This document shows positions 32,801 through 47,800 of a DNA stretch of 64,000 bases, in pieces. The stretch is from Rhodeus uyekii. Its lineage: Eukaryota > Chordata > Actinopteri > Cypriniformes > Acheilognathidae. The notes under the pieces were generated by a model. That model was not told the origin of the DNA, did no database searches, and saw only the letters and a list, made by a program, of their open reading frames with translations. Position numbers and translations under genes: made by a program. Within the stretch, counting starts at the first letter, position 1; the number at the start of each line of letters is the position of its first letter. Where the stretch lies: contig JAWRVZ010000053.1 in assembly GCA_037043235.1 (NCBI GenBank), positions 2,108,001-2,172,000 on the forward strand, read 5' to 3'.

Positions 32801-35800
32801 TATGGGTTGTAACATTTCTGCTCGTTGTATATCAGATATACAAAAAAATTAGCACAGTGTACATTTGTACATTGTTGTACATTTAATTGAATGCATTGAG
32901 TGAGCGATTGTGTGTCATACTCTATTAATTGTGAAGCTGTGGGTTGTAGTTGCATCAAAAGTAGAAAGATCTATTTTAGTTACTTTAGTAATAAATCACT
33001 GTACAGTTTCTCTGGGCGCGATTTTCGCGTAATGTGCGAGCTACTATCTGTATGAGTGTTCCACAATCTATCAATATAGTGATACACATCCAATAGTCTA
33101 AAATTGCTTGAATATTCAAACTGGCAAGTCTTAAAACCCATACTTTTTAAACTTTTTTAAACTTTCATGAGGGTGCAAGTGAAAGAGATCTGGCTTCAGG
33201 GCTTGCACGTTCAGAAACACGTGGCTCGGCTCTGTGTGTCAGAAAACATCGTGAGCACTCAAGTGAGATGCTTTCCATATGTGTGTTCTTGAATGATCAA
33301 ACTGGCAAGACTTTAAATCATGAGGGCGCAAGTGAAAGGGATATTTCTACAGGGCTCGCTTAAGAACGGCGATTAACTTACCTGTACAATAAACTGTAAA
33401 ACATGCAATTACCCCAGCCAAACTGATTGTATTATCAAAGATAACTGCTCATTATTTCCGTGTGCCTACAAATTGGATGTACGAGCTACTGTCTGTTGAC
33501 TTGGTTAGCGTTGGAGTCACATGACTACACACATGATAAGTGTATTGTATTAACAGGATAAAAAAACGACAACGAAATAACCGATATGGGGAAATAAATG
33601 TTGGTTTCGATTAATCGCCCAGCCCTACTTGAAACTGGCTTTTTAATTCTTGTGCAGTGACCAACACATGCTAACGCAAACTGAATATGACGACAGCTCA
33701 GTGTGGAAATATTCGTAGTCGTTTACTTCTGTCTGTCCAATCGTCCAGATTCACATATAATGCAACATCTAAAAAAGGCCCTAGTTATTGACATCTAATG
33801 CTGGTTAGAAAGGGCTATGAAAATATAATTGGGATTTGTGTGAATTATTATTTCTCTTTCTAGGTATTATGGCTGCCAACATGACAATACCCTACTTTAA
33901 AATAAATAATTTTGGTTGGAACTTGTTCTGAGACGTTTTGTTTTTCCTCTTACTGGATTTTCCCTATGGATGTTTCGCTCCCAGTGATGTACTCCGTAGT
34001 CTTGGTTACTTGTGTCCTGTTCACCTGAGCATCTCCACTCAGAGCGTTTGTGAGGGATGTGATTCGTAGTCTTGAAGGTTCAGCTCTGTGTAGGTGGGTC
34101 TCTCCTCCTCCGCTCCCTCTGCTCAGATGCAGCTGTGATGTCATCAGCGTGGGTCAGTGCACTGCGTCTGCATATTAGTGTCAGTGTGTCGTTGTGTGTC
34201 CTGGGGGAGGCTGGGCCTTCCTGGCCTACATGCTTCTGCCCACTGCAAGCCCACAGATTCTTCAGGGCCTCTAGCAGTGTTTCAGTGCAGTAAATGAATG
34301 CAGTGGTGCAAAGCTTTGTGAAAATAAAATCCTTCATTCGCATGAATTAACTTTTGTGTGTGTCGTGTCTGCTTGTTAACTGCTTTAGTGCAGCACAAGA
34401 GATTCATGTAATGGCTGGTTCACAAAGATTGTGTTTTGGCTAAAGAAAAAAAAAAAGCAAGACTCAGGAGAGTGGATTTATTTTTTGCTGATACATTGAT
34501 TCAAATGCCCACTTGGTTAACAGAAGTGTTGGCTCCTCCTTGTCAGCTTTATCAAAACATTCTCTTTTAAATAATTTTTGTTATTTAAAAAAATATAATT
34601 TAATTGAATCTGTGTTGTCTAATTTGCTATTACCAGTAGTAACTTTTTATTAAATAAAGAGTTCAGACTTTATGATTGGATTATTTATAATATATTTATT
34701 ATTATTATTAATAAATAACTTTAGCATTGTTATCTTTAATCATATTGCTGTTGTCACAATCTTTAAAGCTTATTTTAATTACAACATTTAATTTAATTAC
34801 AACATTTCTTAATATTAAAATATTATTAATTTTGGTCATACATTAGATTAGGGTCCAATTTTCACTATTAACTAATTACGAATTATTAATTGTTTTAAAC
34901 CTTGATAAGTTTAGGTGTTGGGTAGAAATGGGGTAGGGTTAGGAATATAGAATAATGTCATGCAGAATAACCACAAAAATGGTTCAATTAATATGTGCTT
35001 TTTAAGTACTGATAAGCAGCTAATTTCCTAATAATATTTATGCTAATAAGAAACTAATTAATAGTGAGAATTGGAGCCTAAACTAAAGTGTTACCACATT
35101 TTTTTCTGAAAAAGTATTTTCCCTCCCCTTGTTAAATCAAAGAAATTATCGTGTTTTTTTTTTTTTTCTTTCTTCTACATTTCAACCATTTTCTCTACAT
35201 TAAAATTGGCATGGCGTTAAATTACACTGTGAAAGAACTGGTCATTGGTTAGTTGCTAATGGTCTTATATATTGACCAGTTCTTTAGATCTGCTCTCTAG
35301 ATCACTTGTCTGGAACTGAAAACTATTTATTAGTCAACCTAATAATTTTGTGCTTATTTGGAGTAGTTTGAGTTCAAAAGTGGCCATCAGACGAGTCGTC
35401 TTGTGGTCTGTTATAGTGGTTTCTATAATATAGAGCACAGTCAAAAGTATGTGTGGTGGACTGTTCCATCCTGGTACCGTCCTGGGACAAAGACAGGAAT
35501 TGTGTGCAGAGACACACGCGTACGCTTTCTGTCTGTCAGGCTTGGGATCAAAGCCCAGGTCATGTGACTGCAGCTTGATGTGACAGAAGAACTGCTTAGA
35601 TCCTGACATTCCACACCAGGGGCGTCGCTAGACCCTTTTTACTGGGGCCTGAATCCCAGTAAAATTGGTAAATCCCAATAATCTGTTTACTCTGTGAAGT
35701 ATTACTGATCAATGCTTGTCTGATGGTGTAGATTAAAGTGTACTGACCTGACAATAATTTTCCCTGGTAATATTTTAGCAGTCATCTTCAATTATGAAGT

Positions 35801-38800
35801 ACAGGGTGCCAGATGAGGTAGATAAGAATTGAAAACATTGTAATAAACGTAAATTGCATGCCCATTTGTCAGCAATGAAACGGCTCTTTGTTGTACTTTC
35901 AGCTTGTGATCAACTTTTTTATTTTTTTAATCCATTGGATCTTGCTTCATTTTGACTAAACTTACTAAAGAATATTTTAGTTGCAATGGCAGTTTTTCTT
36001 TGACAGGTTTTTGGACAACTATGTTGTGAATAGCTGCCATTTGTTCATTGTTAAAAAGATCAGTTCATGTTAATCCACAGCAATGGAGATGTGCTACAAA
36101 TATTTAGTGAAAGTCACATATCCACTGAAGTAAGATATTTAGACCTTGAGCGATTGTTCAGATGAAGATTCCATTTAATGGAACAATGCGTATTCTTTTA
36201 ACCAGGACTCCAGTGTCCCAGTTTGACTCTAAAAACTGTTTTAATGGCTGAAACAATGTAATGGCACACTGACTGTTATTGTTTTGTTTCTCCATCAGTC
36301 TCCAGACAAGCACGTTGCTCTAGAGGAAACCAAGAACTACACCACTCAGTCCCTGGCCAGTGTAGCCTACCTGATCAACACACTCGCCAACAATGTGCTC
36401 CAAATGCTCGACATTCAGGCGTCCCAGCTGCGCCGCATGGAATCCTCCATCAACCACATCTCTCAGGTAACCTAGCCACATGCCACACCCCTTCTTACAG
36501 TCTCGCACTCTAGGCTATATTTACTAAAGGAAGACTGGTGGCTCTAATAGTCGACAAGAGGTGACAAGTGACTGACTGGCTACGCGAGACTAGGTAAAAG
36601 GTAAATTATACACTCACCTAAAGGATTATTAGGAACACCTGTTCAATTTCTCATTAATGCAATTATCTAATCAACCAATCACATGGCAGTTGCTTCAATG
36701 CTTTTAGGGGTTGGTCCTGGTCAAGACAATCTCCTGAACTCCAAACTGAATGTCAGAATGGGAAAGAAAGGTGATTTAAGCAATTTTGAGCGTGGCATGG
36801 TTGTTGGTGCCAGACGGGCCAGTCTGAGTATTTCACAATCTGCTCAGTTACTGGATTTTTCACGCACAACCATTTCTAGGGTTTACAAAGAATGGTGTGA
36901 AAAGGGAAAAACATCCAGTATGCGGCAGCTCTGTGGGAGAAAATGCCTTGTTGATGCTAGAGATCAGAGGAGAATGGGCCGACTGATTCAAGCTGATAGA
37001 AGAGCAACTTTGACTGAAATAACCACTCGTTACAACTGATGTATGCAGCAAAGCATTTGTGAAGCCACAACACGCACAACCTTGAGGCAGATGGGCTACA
37101 ACAGCAGAAGACCCCACCGGGTACCACTCATCTCCACTACAAATAGGAAAAAGAGGCTACAGGTTGCACAAGCTCATCAAAATTGGACAGTTGAAGACTG
37201 GAAAAATGTTGTCTGGCCTGATGAGTCTCGATTTCTGTTGAGACATTCAGATGGTAGAGTCAGAATTTGGCATGAACAGAATGAGAACATTCATCATGCC
37301 TTGTATCCACTGTGCAGGCTGGTGGTGGTGGTGTAATGGTGTGGGGGATGTTTTCTTGGCATACTTTGGAACGGGAGCTTCGTGCCCTGGATGTGCATCC
37401 CACAAATCTCCATCAACTGCAAGATGCTATCCTATCAATATGGGCCAACATTTTTTGAAGAATGCTTTCAGCAGTTTGTTGAATCAATGCCACGGAGAAT
37501 TAAGGCAGTTCTGAAGGCGAAAGGGGGCAAACACAGTATTAGTATGGTGTTCCTAATAATCCTTTAGGTGAGTGTAAAACACACTTACAAATGGTTCTCA
37601 AGTTAAGTGTGGTAAGTCTGCTTCATGTTCTACAAATCACACCTGTTAAACATAGTAAGATCACTGCAATTAATGTATAGTTACTAATGATTGTCTTGCT
37701 TTTGTTTTAATGGTTCAGATCTTTGGTTTGCTGATCTGACAGTACGCGTGCCCAGTCAGTTTTAGGTGATCCCATTGATTCTGTAATTAAACATCCTTCA
37801 GAGTCACGGTCTGTATGGAGCTGTAATTCAGATGCAGTGTAACTGCAGGGCTCTAGTGTGACGGCTGCAGTGTTTTGTGCCTACCAAAGATATGAGTGCA
37901 TGTTAGTCACACATATTCATTTTTAATCCCCCGCCTTTAATTTACAATATTATTTTGCCAGTTTAAACATTCAAGTGTTCTTAAACCATTCATGACTTGA
38001 TGTTTTGCACGCATAAAGCTGCATCACAAACAAATTGAGTTATTTTCGTGGCTGATTGTACTGAAGTGGTCAAATACACTTTTTTTTTTTTTACATAAAC
38101 TTGTTTTTTACTTTTACTTGCACACACCCCTTTTGTCTTTATATTGTGATTATAGCCCAGGATATATTGCGCTTGTAACTTTTTTTTTAATATCAAGTAA
38201 ATGATATACACTATATAGCAAAATCTCTAACAACACTTTATACTGTGGTAACGAAATATGTCATCGTATTACCCAGCCCTAGGTTCAACAATATAACATG
38301 GTTAATGAGATCATCATGCAGGTGATTAAGAAAAAACCTGATAATTAGTTTCTTCAAGATCAAACTAATATCAGAGTATTGCTGTAAATACAGAACATGG
38401 CATATGAGGACTGTTTATTTTTTATTTTTTATTACAGATGTTTGATTCAATTTCAGTACACTTTCTTCATATAGTGTTTCAGGAAACGGTGACTCGTGAC
38501 TATGTTGATTAAAAACGTTACTTATGACCATAGTTTGCTAGCGATGCTTTTAAAAATGCATTTCAGGTCATAAGTGGTTGCTTAAGCCATTTCTCATGGA
38601 TAATTTCTCTCTTCCACTTTTTATGCTTTGTTTCCTTTTCTCCATTTCTCTGATCTGTCTTCTCTCCACTGCCCTCATCTGTGAACTCAGGGCTCGATTC
38701 CAGAGCAGCAGCTATTAACCATATCACTGTCACTTAATGCTTAAAATCATTTAGCTGTGTTTGAGATGCCAGCAGCAGAGGCTTATCCCCCCCTCTGTGT

Positions 38801-41800
38801 TTCGTCTTATTTTTTTATTTAACAGCTGTCAACAGCATGGGCTCTAAAGCGATTAAACATAGCACCACAACATCTAATGCAGCACTTCTCATGAAGTGCT
38901 TTTGACACGATCCTCTCCCAAATTGGCGTGTGAAATGAAACAGAACTCCGCCGATGGGGATTTCAGGCCTCTCACAACTGCACACTTTAATACTTCGCCT
39001 TACATATTGTGTGTTTTGTTGCCTGCTTCCACAAATATGAAGTTTAAAGTGGAAATGAAGCAGTCGGTTAGATTTCAATCATTTTAGTAAATGATTAACG
39101 TAAACGTACATTTAAAGGAAAAAAAAGTTTTGTTTTAGCTTTTGGAGCAAGGGCGCCGGGTTCTTGCAGTACCACATCGTGTGATGTCACAAAAAAAAAA
39201 AAAAAAAAAAAAAAACAATAGACAAGTTAAAAAAATACACAAGCTAAGTCCAATTATACTTATTTCCTGCTGTTCAAGAAAATTACAGTTTTTACTAAAG
39301 GAAAAAGGTACGAAAAGTTATCAAAAGTAAAGAATACAAATAAAAAAAAATCAAAACAATAATAGAAAAAAATAGAAAAGTTAAAAAAATGAGTTAAAGT
39401 TACATAGTGTTGGTGTAAGGTAGGGGAATCAAGTGTACCAACCCCCTCCCTCCCTCCTCCACTCCTGCCGCTACTGTCTGTAAAAACGTATAATTAAAAC
39501 CATATTTGATTTGATATCACACAGTATACATGCACTATAATTGTGTGTGTGTGTGTGTGTGTGTATCTATATCAATAAAAAACATATTTTTTTCCATTGT
39601 TATGGATCTGGAACGGATTAATTTGTTTTCTATTATTTCTTATGGGAAAACATGATCCAAGATACGAACAATTCGAGTTACGAGCTCCGTCCTGGAACGC
39701 ATTATGCTCGTATCTAGAGGTTTTACTGTATTAGTTATTTGTGTGTTTATTAGATTTGGGACCCGCGCTTCACCCCAAACCAGCAGGTTCATGACTTCAT
39801 CCACCCGTAACGGTAGTACCGCTCGCTCCCCTCGCCATATTGGCTCACTTGCATAAGCAATTGGCTCAACAGTCCTTTCAAGTTTGCCTTTCTGCATTTT
39901 TTAAAAACAAGTGTGTATTCAAAAAGTAAAGAAATGCTTATATTCCTTGGCCAACGAAGCAAACAAACCATGTGATATCATACGCTGTGATATAGTAAGA
40001 TGGTGGCGCCCTTGCTCCAAAAGTTACAACAAAACATCCCTTTTCTTTAAAATGGTTACATTAATTGTTTATTATATATTTTTAAGTGGAAATCAGTTTA
40101 CTAAGTAATATAAACTTGACTAACTGCTTTATTTCCTCTTTAAAGAGGCAATGCTTTGTTGTTTCTTACGCCAATGCAGTAATTTAATTCCTCCCGATTT
40201 AGCTTTAAAACTTCTGTGTATGTAAATGGAATGTAAATATGGTTATAGTTGTGAATCCAATCAAAAGCCAGTTTATTTTTATTTGTCTTAAATTTCGTAA
40301 CTTTTCAAATGTTTTTCTTTGTTGTTCTACTCCAATTCAGACGGTGGACATCCATAAAGAGAAAGTGGCGAGGCGGGAGATCGGAATCCTCACCACCAAT
40401 AAGAACACCTCCCGTACACACAAAATCATAGCTCCAGCCAATCCCGAGAGACCGGTGCGGTACATTCGCAAGCCTATCGATTACAGCGGGCTGGACGACA
40501 TTGGCCATGGTGTAAAGGTAGGACACAAGCTCACCAGCCTCTGAAGGAACCATTTTTCTGACTAACATGTTTGTTTCGAGCTAACAAATGCCAAAATCTG
40601 ACGTGGGTTTTCTTTGTGTCTGAGATGTGTCACTAACCTCTCTGTGCTTCCTCTCACCTCTGTTCTCTGCTTCGCTCTTGGTTTAAGTGGTTGCTTAAGT
40701 TCAAGGTAAGGGCTTTTAAAGCTGTCCTACGATCAGGTGACATGAAGGGAGAAGGAATAAGGTTTGATTCCATTATTTGATTAGTTAAACCTAGTCGTGA
40801 AATTCAGAAATACTAGTTAATGCTGATTTGGAGTATCTGTAATCCTTTTAATACATTGAGAAATCGAGAAGGATTAGATCATATTTGAGCAACTTTTGCA
40901 GGTCTGAAATTGAACAGCAATCATCCCTGTTTCTTCTTTCATCCTTGCATATCACATTTGCATTTTATAATTGTTGCATGTGGCTTTAGGAGTTGGTGTG
41001 TTTGGGCTTTTTTTTTTTTTTCCTAAAAACTAAATAAGATAAAACTCTCTCTCTCACTGTCTTTCTCTCTATAGCTCTCTCTCTTTTTCCTCCTTTTTCC
41101 TGCTGTACTAAGCAGTTGTCAACTTTGATGCCGTTTTTTCTTCCTCTGCTGTGAAACTGAGATGTTATTGTTCCCAGCTAAAGGCTGTTTATGATGTTGA
41201 TTTTGTCATAGGTCAGCACCCAGAACATGAAGATGGGCAGCCTTCTTCGCACCACACCTCCCACACAGAAACCACCCAGCCCGCCGATGCCAGGCAAAGG
41301 CACCATCGGGTATGTATACAGACCTAGTAATGCTTGTAGCTCTAGGGGTCACGACTGAACGAATCCGCTACTGAGATTGTGGTGGTGAACGACTCATTTG
41401 AAGAATTTATCATCAGATCTTTGAGGTCCTTTCATCTGATCAGATCATTTTTTAATAATGATTTTTCTAGAGCAACATCAGTGAGGCTTTCATTTCCTAG
41501 CAAAAGCCTATCTTTCTGTTAAGGTCACACACAGTATGATGTGATGTGTCTCTAGTTGAGTTGTGTGGGACATGTCTTTTGTCCTCAGGGAGAATTTAGT
41601 ATCAGCCCCACAGATGACATTATCCTTCACACCCCTTGTTTACTTTTATGCCAGTGAAGAGACAAATCTACATTTGGGGTCAGAAAAGAGGCGTTAAATA
41701 TGTTTTGACATCTAAAATTGAGAAAGCGTGAAACTTATTATGAAGCAGATATGCTCAGTCTTTAAAGTGTGTTCATTAAGCCGGAGCTTGATATTTATGA

Positions 41801-44800
41801 GCACTGAGGACATAGAGTGTGTGTCCTGCCCTGTTTTCTGAACACTGGCTGTGCAGATTGGCACTCTTATGGTTTCCTGTGTTGGTCATTGCAGGCCAGA
41901 TTGTGTGCTGCTTATTCTGCAACACAGAACTAAAGCACATTTACTCATTAAATGCCTCGACTGTGTAGGCATTCATGGGAAATTGTAAATCAGTGTCAGT
42001 GTCATAAAATTAGGAATTTTTGTGTTTAAAAAAAAGACATTAAGATTTATTTTTTGCATTGTAACATTTTTTTCATGACAATTAATTGTGCGCCATAACT
42101 GAGAAGCACAGTTTTGAGGCAAAATTTGCACATTCTTTTAAAATTGATTTAAAAGGAAGTTTGAGCAATTTTAATATCTCTTCCCCCCTGCCCCCATTCA
42201 TTTCAGGTCAAAAATTCAGTTTTTCCTGTAATGAAAAGTAGCGGTAATAAATTGATTGTTGAATGATGCACCGTAATTTCCGGACTATAAGCCGCAACTT
42301 TTTCCCCACGCTTTGAACCTCGCGGCTTATACAATGACGCGGCTAATATATGGATTTTTAAAATCCCCCCCAAAAAACACATTCTGTGACGTGCTCAGTT
42401 TTGGGTCTATGACATGGGTCTCCCTTTTTTGGGTCTATGAAGCGCGATGGGCGCTGCCATGTTAGTTTGCGCTGCAATTCAGAGAGAATCTGATCTATCG
42501 GATTTACAACACATAAATTCAGTCACTTCTCTCGAAATAAGTGTCCGGTGAAGTAGGAGAAGAATAGAGTACGGTAAAATTTATAGTTACCAATGCAATA
42601 TGTATGATATGGATAAAACATCTCATCAATTTATAATTTAATGGATTTGCCATTTCCTGTTTTATATACATTTTTACATACTTATAAGTATTTAAATGTT
42701 TGAAACCTAAAATAAACCTTATGACAAGCCGTGTTTCGGTAAAGCCTGTGTAAAGGCACCTGCAGCTTATACACACGTGCGGCTTATTTATGTTCAAAAT
42801 AATATTTTTGTAAACATTCTGTGGGTGTGGCTTATATTCGGGTGCACTCAATAGTCCGGTAATTATGGTAAGTCAGTGTTTTTTGTTTGTTTTTTTTGTT
42901 CTGGTTGCCTCAAACAGCCATGACTGTTTTCCTCTCTTTTGAGACTAAAGAAGAAATTACTGACTTTATGTTTTATTTGAATTTTCACTTTCCTGGCCTC
43001 AAATACCACACGCTTTATTTTTAGTTTTATGTGTTATTGCTCTACGTGGAAATTCCTGTTTGGAATATTGCAGTGAAACTGAAATCGTGCTGTAGATGAA
43101 GATGATCTGTTTTGCTTTGCAATATTCTGCCCTGACTATATAGTTTGAGAATAACAGCATTTCAATCAGGAAAAATTGTTTAAATGTAACATGGCAACAG
43201 ATATTTCAATTTTCCTGACTAGTAACTGTCTGATCAAGTTTCCTCAAGGTTGATAAACTGCTGTCCTTCCTGACAGGAGACACTCCCCCTACAGAACACT
43301 TGAGCCAGTGCGGCCTCCTGTGGTGCCTAATGACTACGTCCCGAGCCCCACGCGCAACATGGCGTCAATCCTGCAGCAAAGTCCTGTACGCACGGCATCT
43401 GTTAATCAGCGGAACCGCACTTACAGGTACTATTATTACCCACACCCTCTTCTCTCTCTCTCTCTCTCTCTCGAAGCAGATCTCTTGCTTCTCTCGCTCT
43501 GCGCTCCACGTGCTTGTATATCACAGCATATACTGACTGAGGGACTTTTGTTCTGCATCTATACATTATATTTATTAACTAACATTGATTAGTTGGTTTT
43601 GCTGCAAAGTTCTTTCACAGAGACACCAACACTTCTAAAACAAGCATCGCTGATTGTCTGCACAATTGCATAATCTGAAACCTTGGCAACCAGTTGCTAG
43701 TGACGTTAGCAGTGCTCACAAAAACGCATCATCAGTCATGGAGGATAAAGACGCCTTTAAGATGCTCTCAAATGACTGCAGATACTTTCTTTGAGATGTC
43801 TTCTATCTTAAACTGTCATTTCTTCGTTTTATTTTTCCTGAGGATTTTTCGAATCAAGTTGCGGAACAAATGCAAGAGATTTCTCTCTTGGTCTTTCCTT
43901 TGAAGCTCTGACCTTTTCTTCTGTCTGAAATTATATAACCACTCTCACTTGTTCTCTTTTGATCTCTGCAGGGATGCCTGTAAAACCTTCATTTATGTAT
44001 TTGGCTGACACTTTTAGCCAAAGCGTTTTTACAGTGTGTTTCTTGAGACCTTGTTGTTATTGTTAACAGCCCTTTTTTTTTTTAACTTGAGCTACAGGAA
44101 CACCCTTTAAAACGGGACTTTTTATGCAAAATTCACTTTTATATGGTTTTTGAACCTAATTATGTATCCCCAGTGTGGTAAAAATCCATCTACTCAGTTC
44201 ATTTCCCCCATAAGTTTGAAGCAGTGTCTCAAAATGAGCTGCTCAGTAAAGTACTCAAATGTGATATCCTATTGGAACAGGGCTTGCCCACGACTGGCAC
44301 GGTCAACCCTTTTAGCTTAGCTCTTCCCCAAGTGAGCTGTTTGCAGCCCTCCATGTTTATCTCCTCGCCAGCAGCATTGAAGTAAGAAATGTATTTTTAT
44401 TAAACAACTAAAGAAAAACAGATATTAACAACATAACTATTAATTTATTATATACATATATACTTACTATTATATATTATTTAATACACAGATCTAATAT
44501 ACACATGTGATATTCTTTCCCTGCTGTTTACATTCACAGACATAGCCGACTGTTCATTTGAACCTTTTGACATAGCCTTGTGTATTTGACAGTTTAAGTG
44601 CAATAAGACACAAAATGGAAATTATCGTATTGTTCCGCATATAACCTGCGGGTTATACCAGGTTTTACAAATCCCACAGGGTGGGGGTGCGGGTTATATG
44701 AGGGTGCGAGTTATATCACAAATGTTTTGCGCGCAATAATATTTCAATATATTTTTTACGTCCCTAGGGACGCAAGTTTTTTTTTTTTGCTGTATTTTCT

Positions 44801-47800
44801 TTCTGTTCTGTCTCTGGCACTACGATCTCTCTGACAGCTGGCACTGATAGGCTCTTTGACCTGTCAATCATGCAAGAAGACGTGATTGGCTGTGCTGCCA
44901 TGAGGGCGGGCTCTCATCCGATGATCAACACCTGTAGAAACGTTTCTTAAGGGACGTGCTACTGCACAGTGGGAGAGACTGCTTTTTCTTTTTGCTCTGA
45001 TTCTGACTTGTGTTTGTTTTCTTATTGTTTGAATTTCGCGCACAAGCACTGCGACAAGCAACAGTTGAAATGTGAACTTTTGATAGTTTATCAATCTATG
45101 GGTGCGGGTTATGCCGACTATTTTTTACACAAAACCCCAAAACCCGCGGATTATATGAGGGTGCGGATTATCTGCGTCTGTGGGTTATATTCGGGAAAAT
45201 ACGGTAATTTAACGCCGTCTGACAAATTTCTGTGTTCGCTCAGAAAACCACATATCAGAAGTTTATGGCTTAAAAATACATGCAAATAATACACTTTCAT
45301 GATGATGAAGAACTGCAATGTGACTTGCATGACCGTGATCAAAACATGACTTCTTTTTGCAGAGTGTCCAAAGCACAAGCTGTAAAGGCACAGCGCTATT
45401 ATAGATAGGGAGTCGGGGAGCAGTAGCTCATTTGCATTTAAGATACATGCACGAAAACAGCAGCTTTTTGCTTCCACTTAAAAAAGTGATCTGTGGGGTA
45501 TTTTGAGCTGAAACTTAAGACACATTCTGGGGACACCTGAGACTTACATTACCTCTTATGAAAAGGGGCTTAATAGGTAGGGTACCTATAATACACTCCT
45601 AAGCATTTGTCAGGATTTTATCCTGAGCAGTATGTATGATGAAGTCCTCCCACATGCTCTGGATGACTGCCTCTTGTCACTCAGTTCAGCATCAGAAAAA
45701 GAGCATTTGGTGCCTTTTTTCCCCAGCGCTCTCCCATCTGTTGGAAATCCTATTGAACGTTTTGACAAGGACACAAATAACAATGGTTGTGCCCACCTAA
45801 AGTTCAGAGGGGCTGATTATTTGAATCGTATATATTTAAATTCATATTTGAGAACATTTTAATATAATCAGATAAGTCTGAAATAAACATTTAAAGACTA
45901 CAGACAGTTGGAGTTGTCAGACCCTCTGCACAATGGCAGTACACATGCTACGAGTGAGATTGTTGAGACGCCTCCTTGCCACAGGCATAGCGCCACAGAA
46001 TTCGCTCCGCGGCCCGGTACCATTTCATCTACGTACCGGGCCGCGGACCGGGGGTTGGGGACCACTGCTCTAAATTGTTTGAACCTCATCTATTTTTTTT
46101 TTAATTTAATTGAGGTGTGTGTGTGTATGTATATGTATGTATATATACACACACACACACAGTGGAGTTATCTCGAGTCACGGTTAACTCGCCAATACTA
46201 TTGTCTACGTTTTTGAAGTGGAACCGCCAAACTCCCTGTTTGTCTCCGCATTTTCTTGTGGGTTATGTTGATTCTGTTATCTCGAGCAAAAACGAGGGAC
46301 ATATACGCCACTTCACATGGTTATCTCGTGACTGAGAGTTCACTGCGCATGTGCTTATTTCGCATTGCACGCAGCAGATCCGCCCAGATGCAGGCTGAGC
46401 AGATATTCACTCCTCCATGTGCAAATAAATCACGCATGTCTGGGAAGCCGCCGCTGGCTGATTACGCAATGGCAGTACGGGATGTCAAATGTTCTTTGTC
46501 CTAAAAATTAAATCACTGCACAAATATAAATCGCTGCATTTGTTTGACTCACACAGCCTCAGTCACGTACTGTCCACTGTGTGTGTGCGCCTGTCTGTGA
46601 CAAACGCTAACTAGCTGGCTTGCTCATCATGTCTCAGTCAAAACAATTTTTTTACACCCAAAAATCAAACCCTGGAATCAAACCCTGAATTCGAAGGCTG
46701 GTTAAAGCCGTTTATTGGTGATAATACGCATAATATACAGCCACACAGCGCGCATGCACACACACAAACACATCCCTGTTTCTGACACGTGGTCTGCTCC
46801 GCACTGCTGCAGATTGAAGATCCAGATTGTTAAAAGACGGGACAAAGCCGAATTTGTTGAGAAAACGCATCAGGCAGAACGCAAGAAAGTATGCAATCTA
46901 ATACAGCGTGATGACCTCGCGAATATGTTATGATTGTTTACGCTTTGAGCGAAATTGTTTTTGCAATGTTGGATAATGTAATTAAAGGTTTGTATCGAGA
47001 ATCAAAGGTGTTTTTTATTGTATTCTGGTAAATCTCTGCTGTTAGTTGGTGCACATATGCCTTTTGTTGTTAGCAAACATATACAGTGTACATTTTTATA
47101 GCTTGCCGATCGCTTCATCTAATACATAGATATATTGGCTGTTGGTTATCTCGATCAACAGTTATCTCAACGCTTTTTTGCAACCCCCGAGGCCGTCGAC
47201 ATAACCGAACTCCACTGTGTATGTATATATATGTATGTGTATGAGGGAGAGCGAGAAAAAAGTCTGTTATTATTAATCAGTCAGATCAATAACATGCATT
47301 TAAAAATGGGTGCATTTCCATTTCATGCCAACTTTGGCAAAATAATTATTGCTACTAGCTATAAAGATTCTGACCATTCATTCTTTTCTTCAGCCATGAA
47401 ATGTATATTGCTTTTCTTCAGCTGCTTCAGCTCTATATTCGCCTGGCATTGCTCTCTTTCGCTTTTCATCTCTCTGACAAAAAAAGTATCTCACTCAAAG
47501 TCCTTCATCTTAATACTGATTGATTATGTTTCTTCTTGCTCTTCTCTCATTATTTCATGCAGTCTGTGCTCTGTCCTCTGCTTTCACCTTTTTAATGTGT
47601 TACTTTCTCTGCTGTTTCGCAAATGCTGCCATCTCATGTTCTTTGTCGTAGACACTGAACCAGCACATACTGGTGTGTTGCTAAGAGTGTTTTTGTCATG
47701 TGAACTGTTGGCAAATGTATAGAGCAGTGTGTGTGTGTGTGTGTGTGTCAGTGTACGTGTTTTTGAGAGGGCTTACATGTTTGCGCGAGTAGGTATAACA

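Noticed and set aside
36320..36508. Antisense open frame over abi2 exon 2
   Set aside because: It is the complement of a conserved coding exon; splice sites and homology support the + strand only.
47135..47722. 195-codon open frame in abi2 intron 6
   Set aside because: Begins inside a transposon end and crosses a microsatellite; composition is that of translated T-rich intron.
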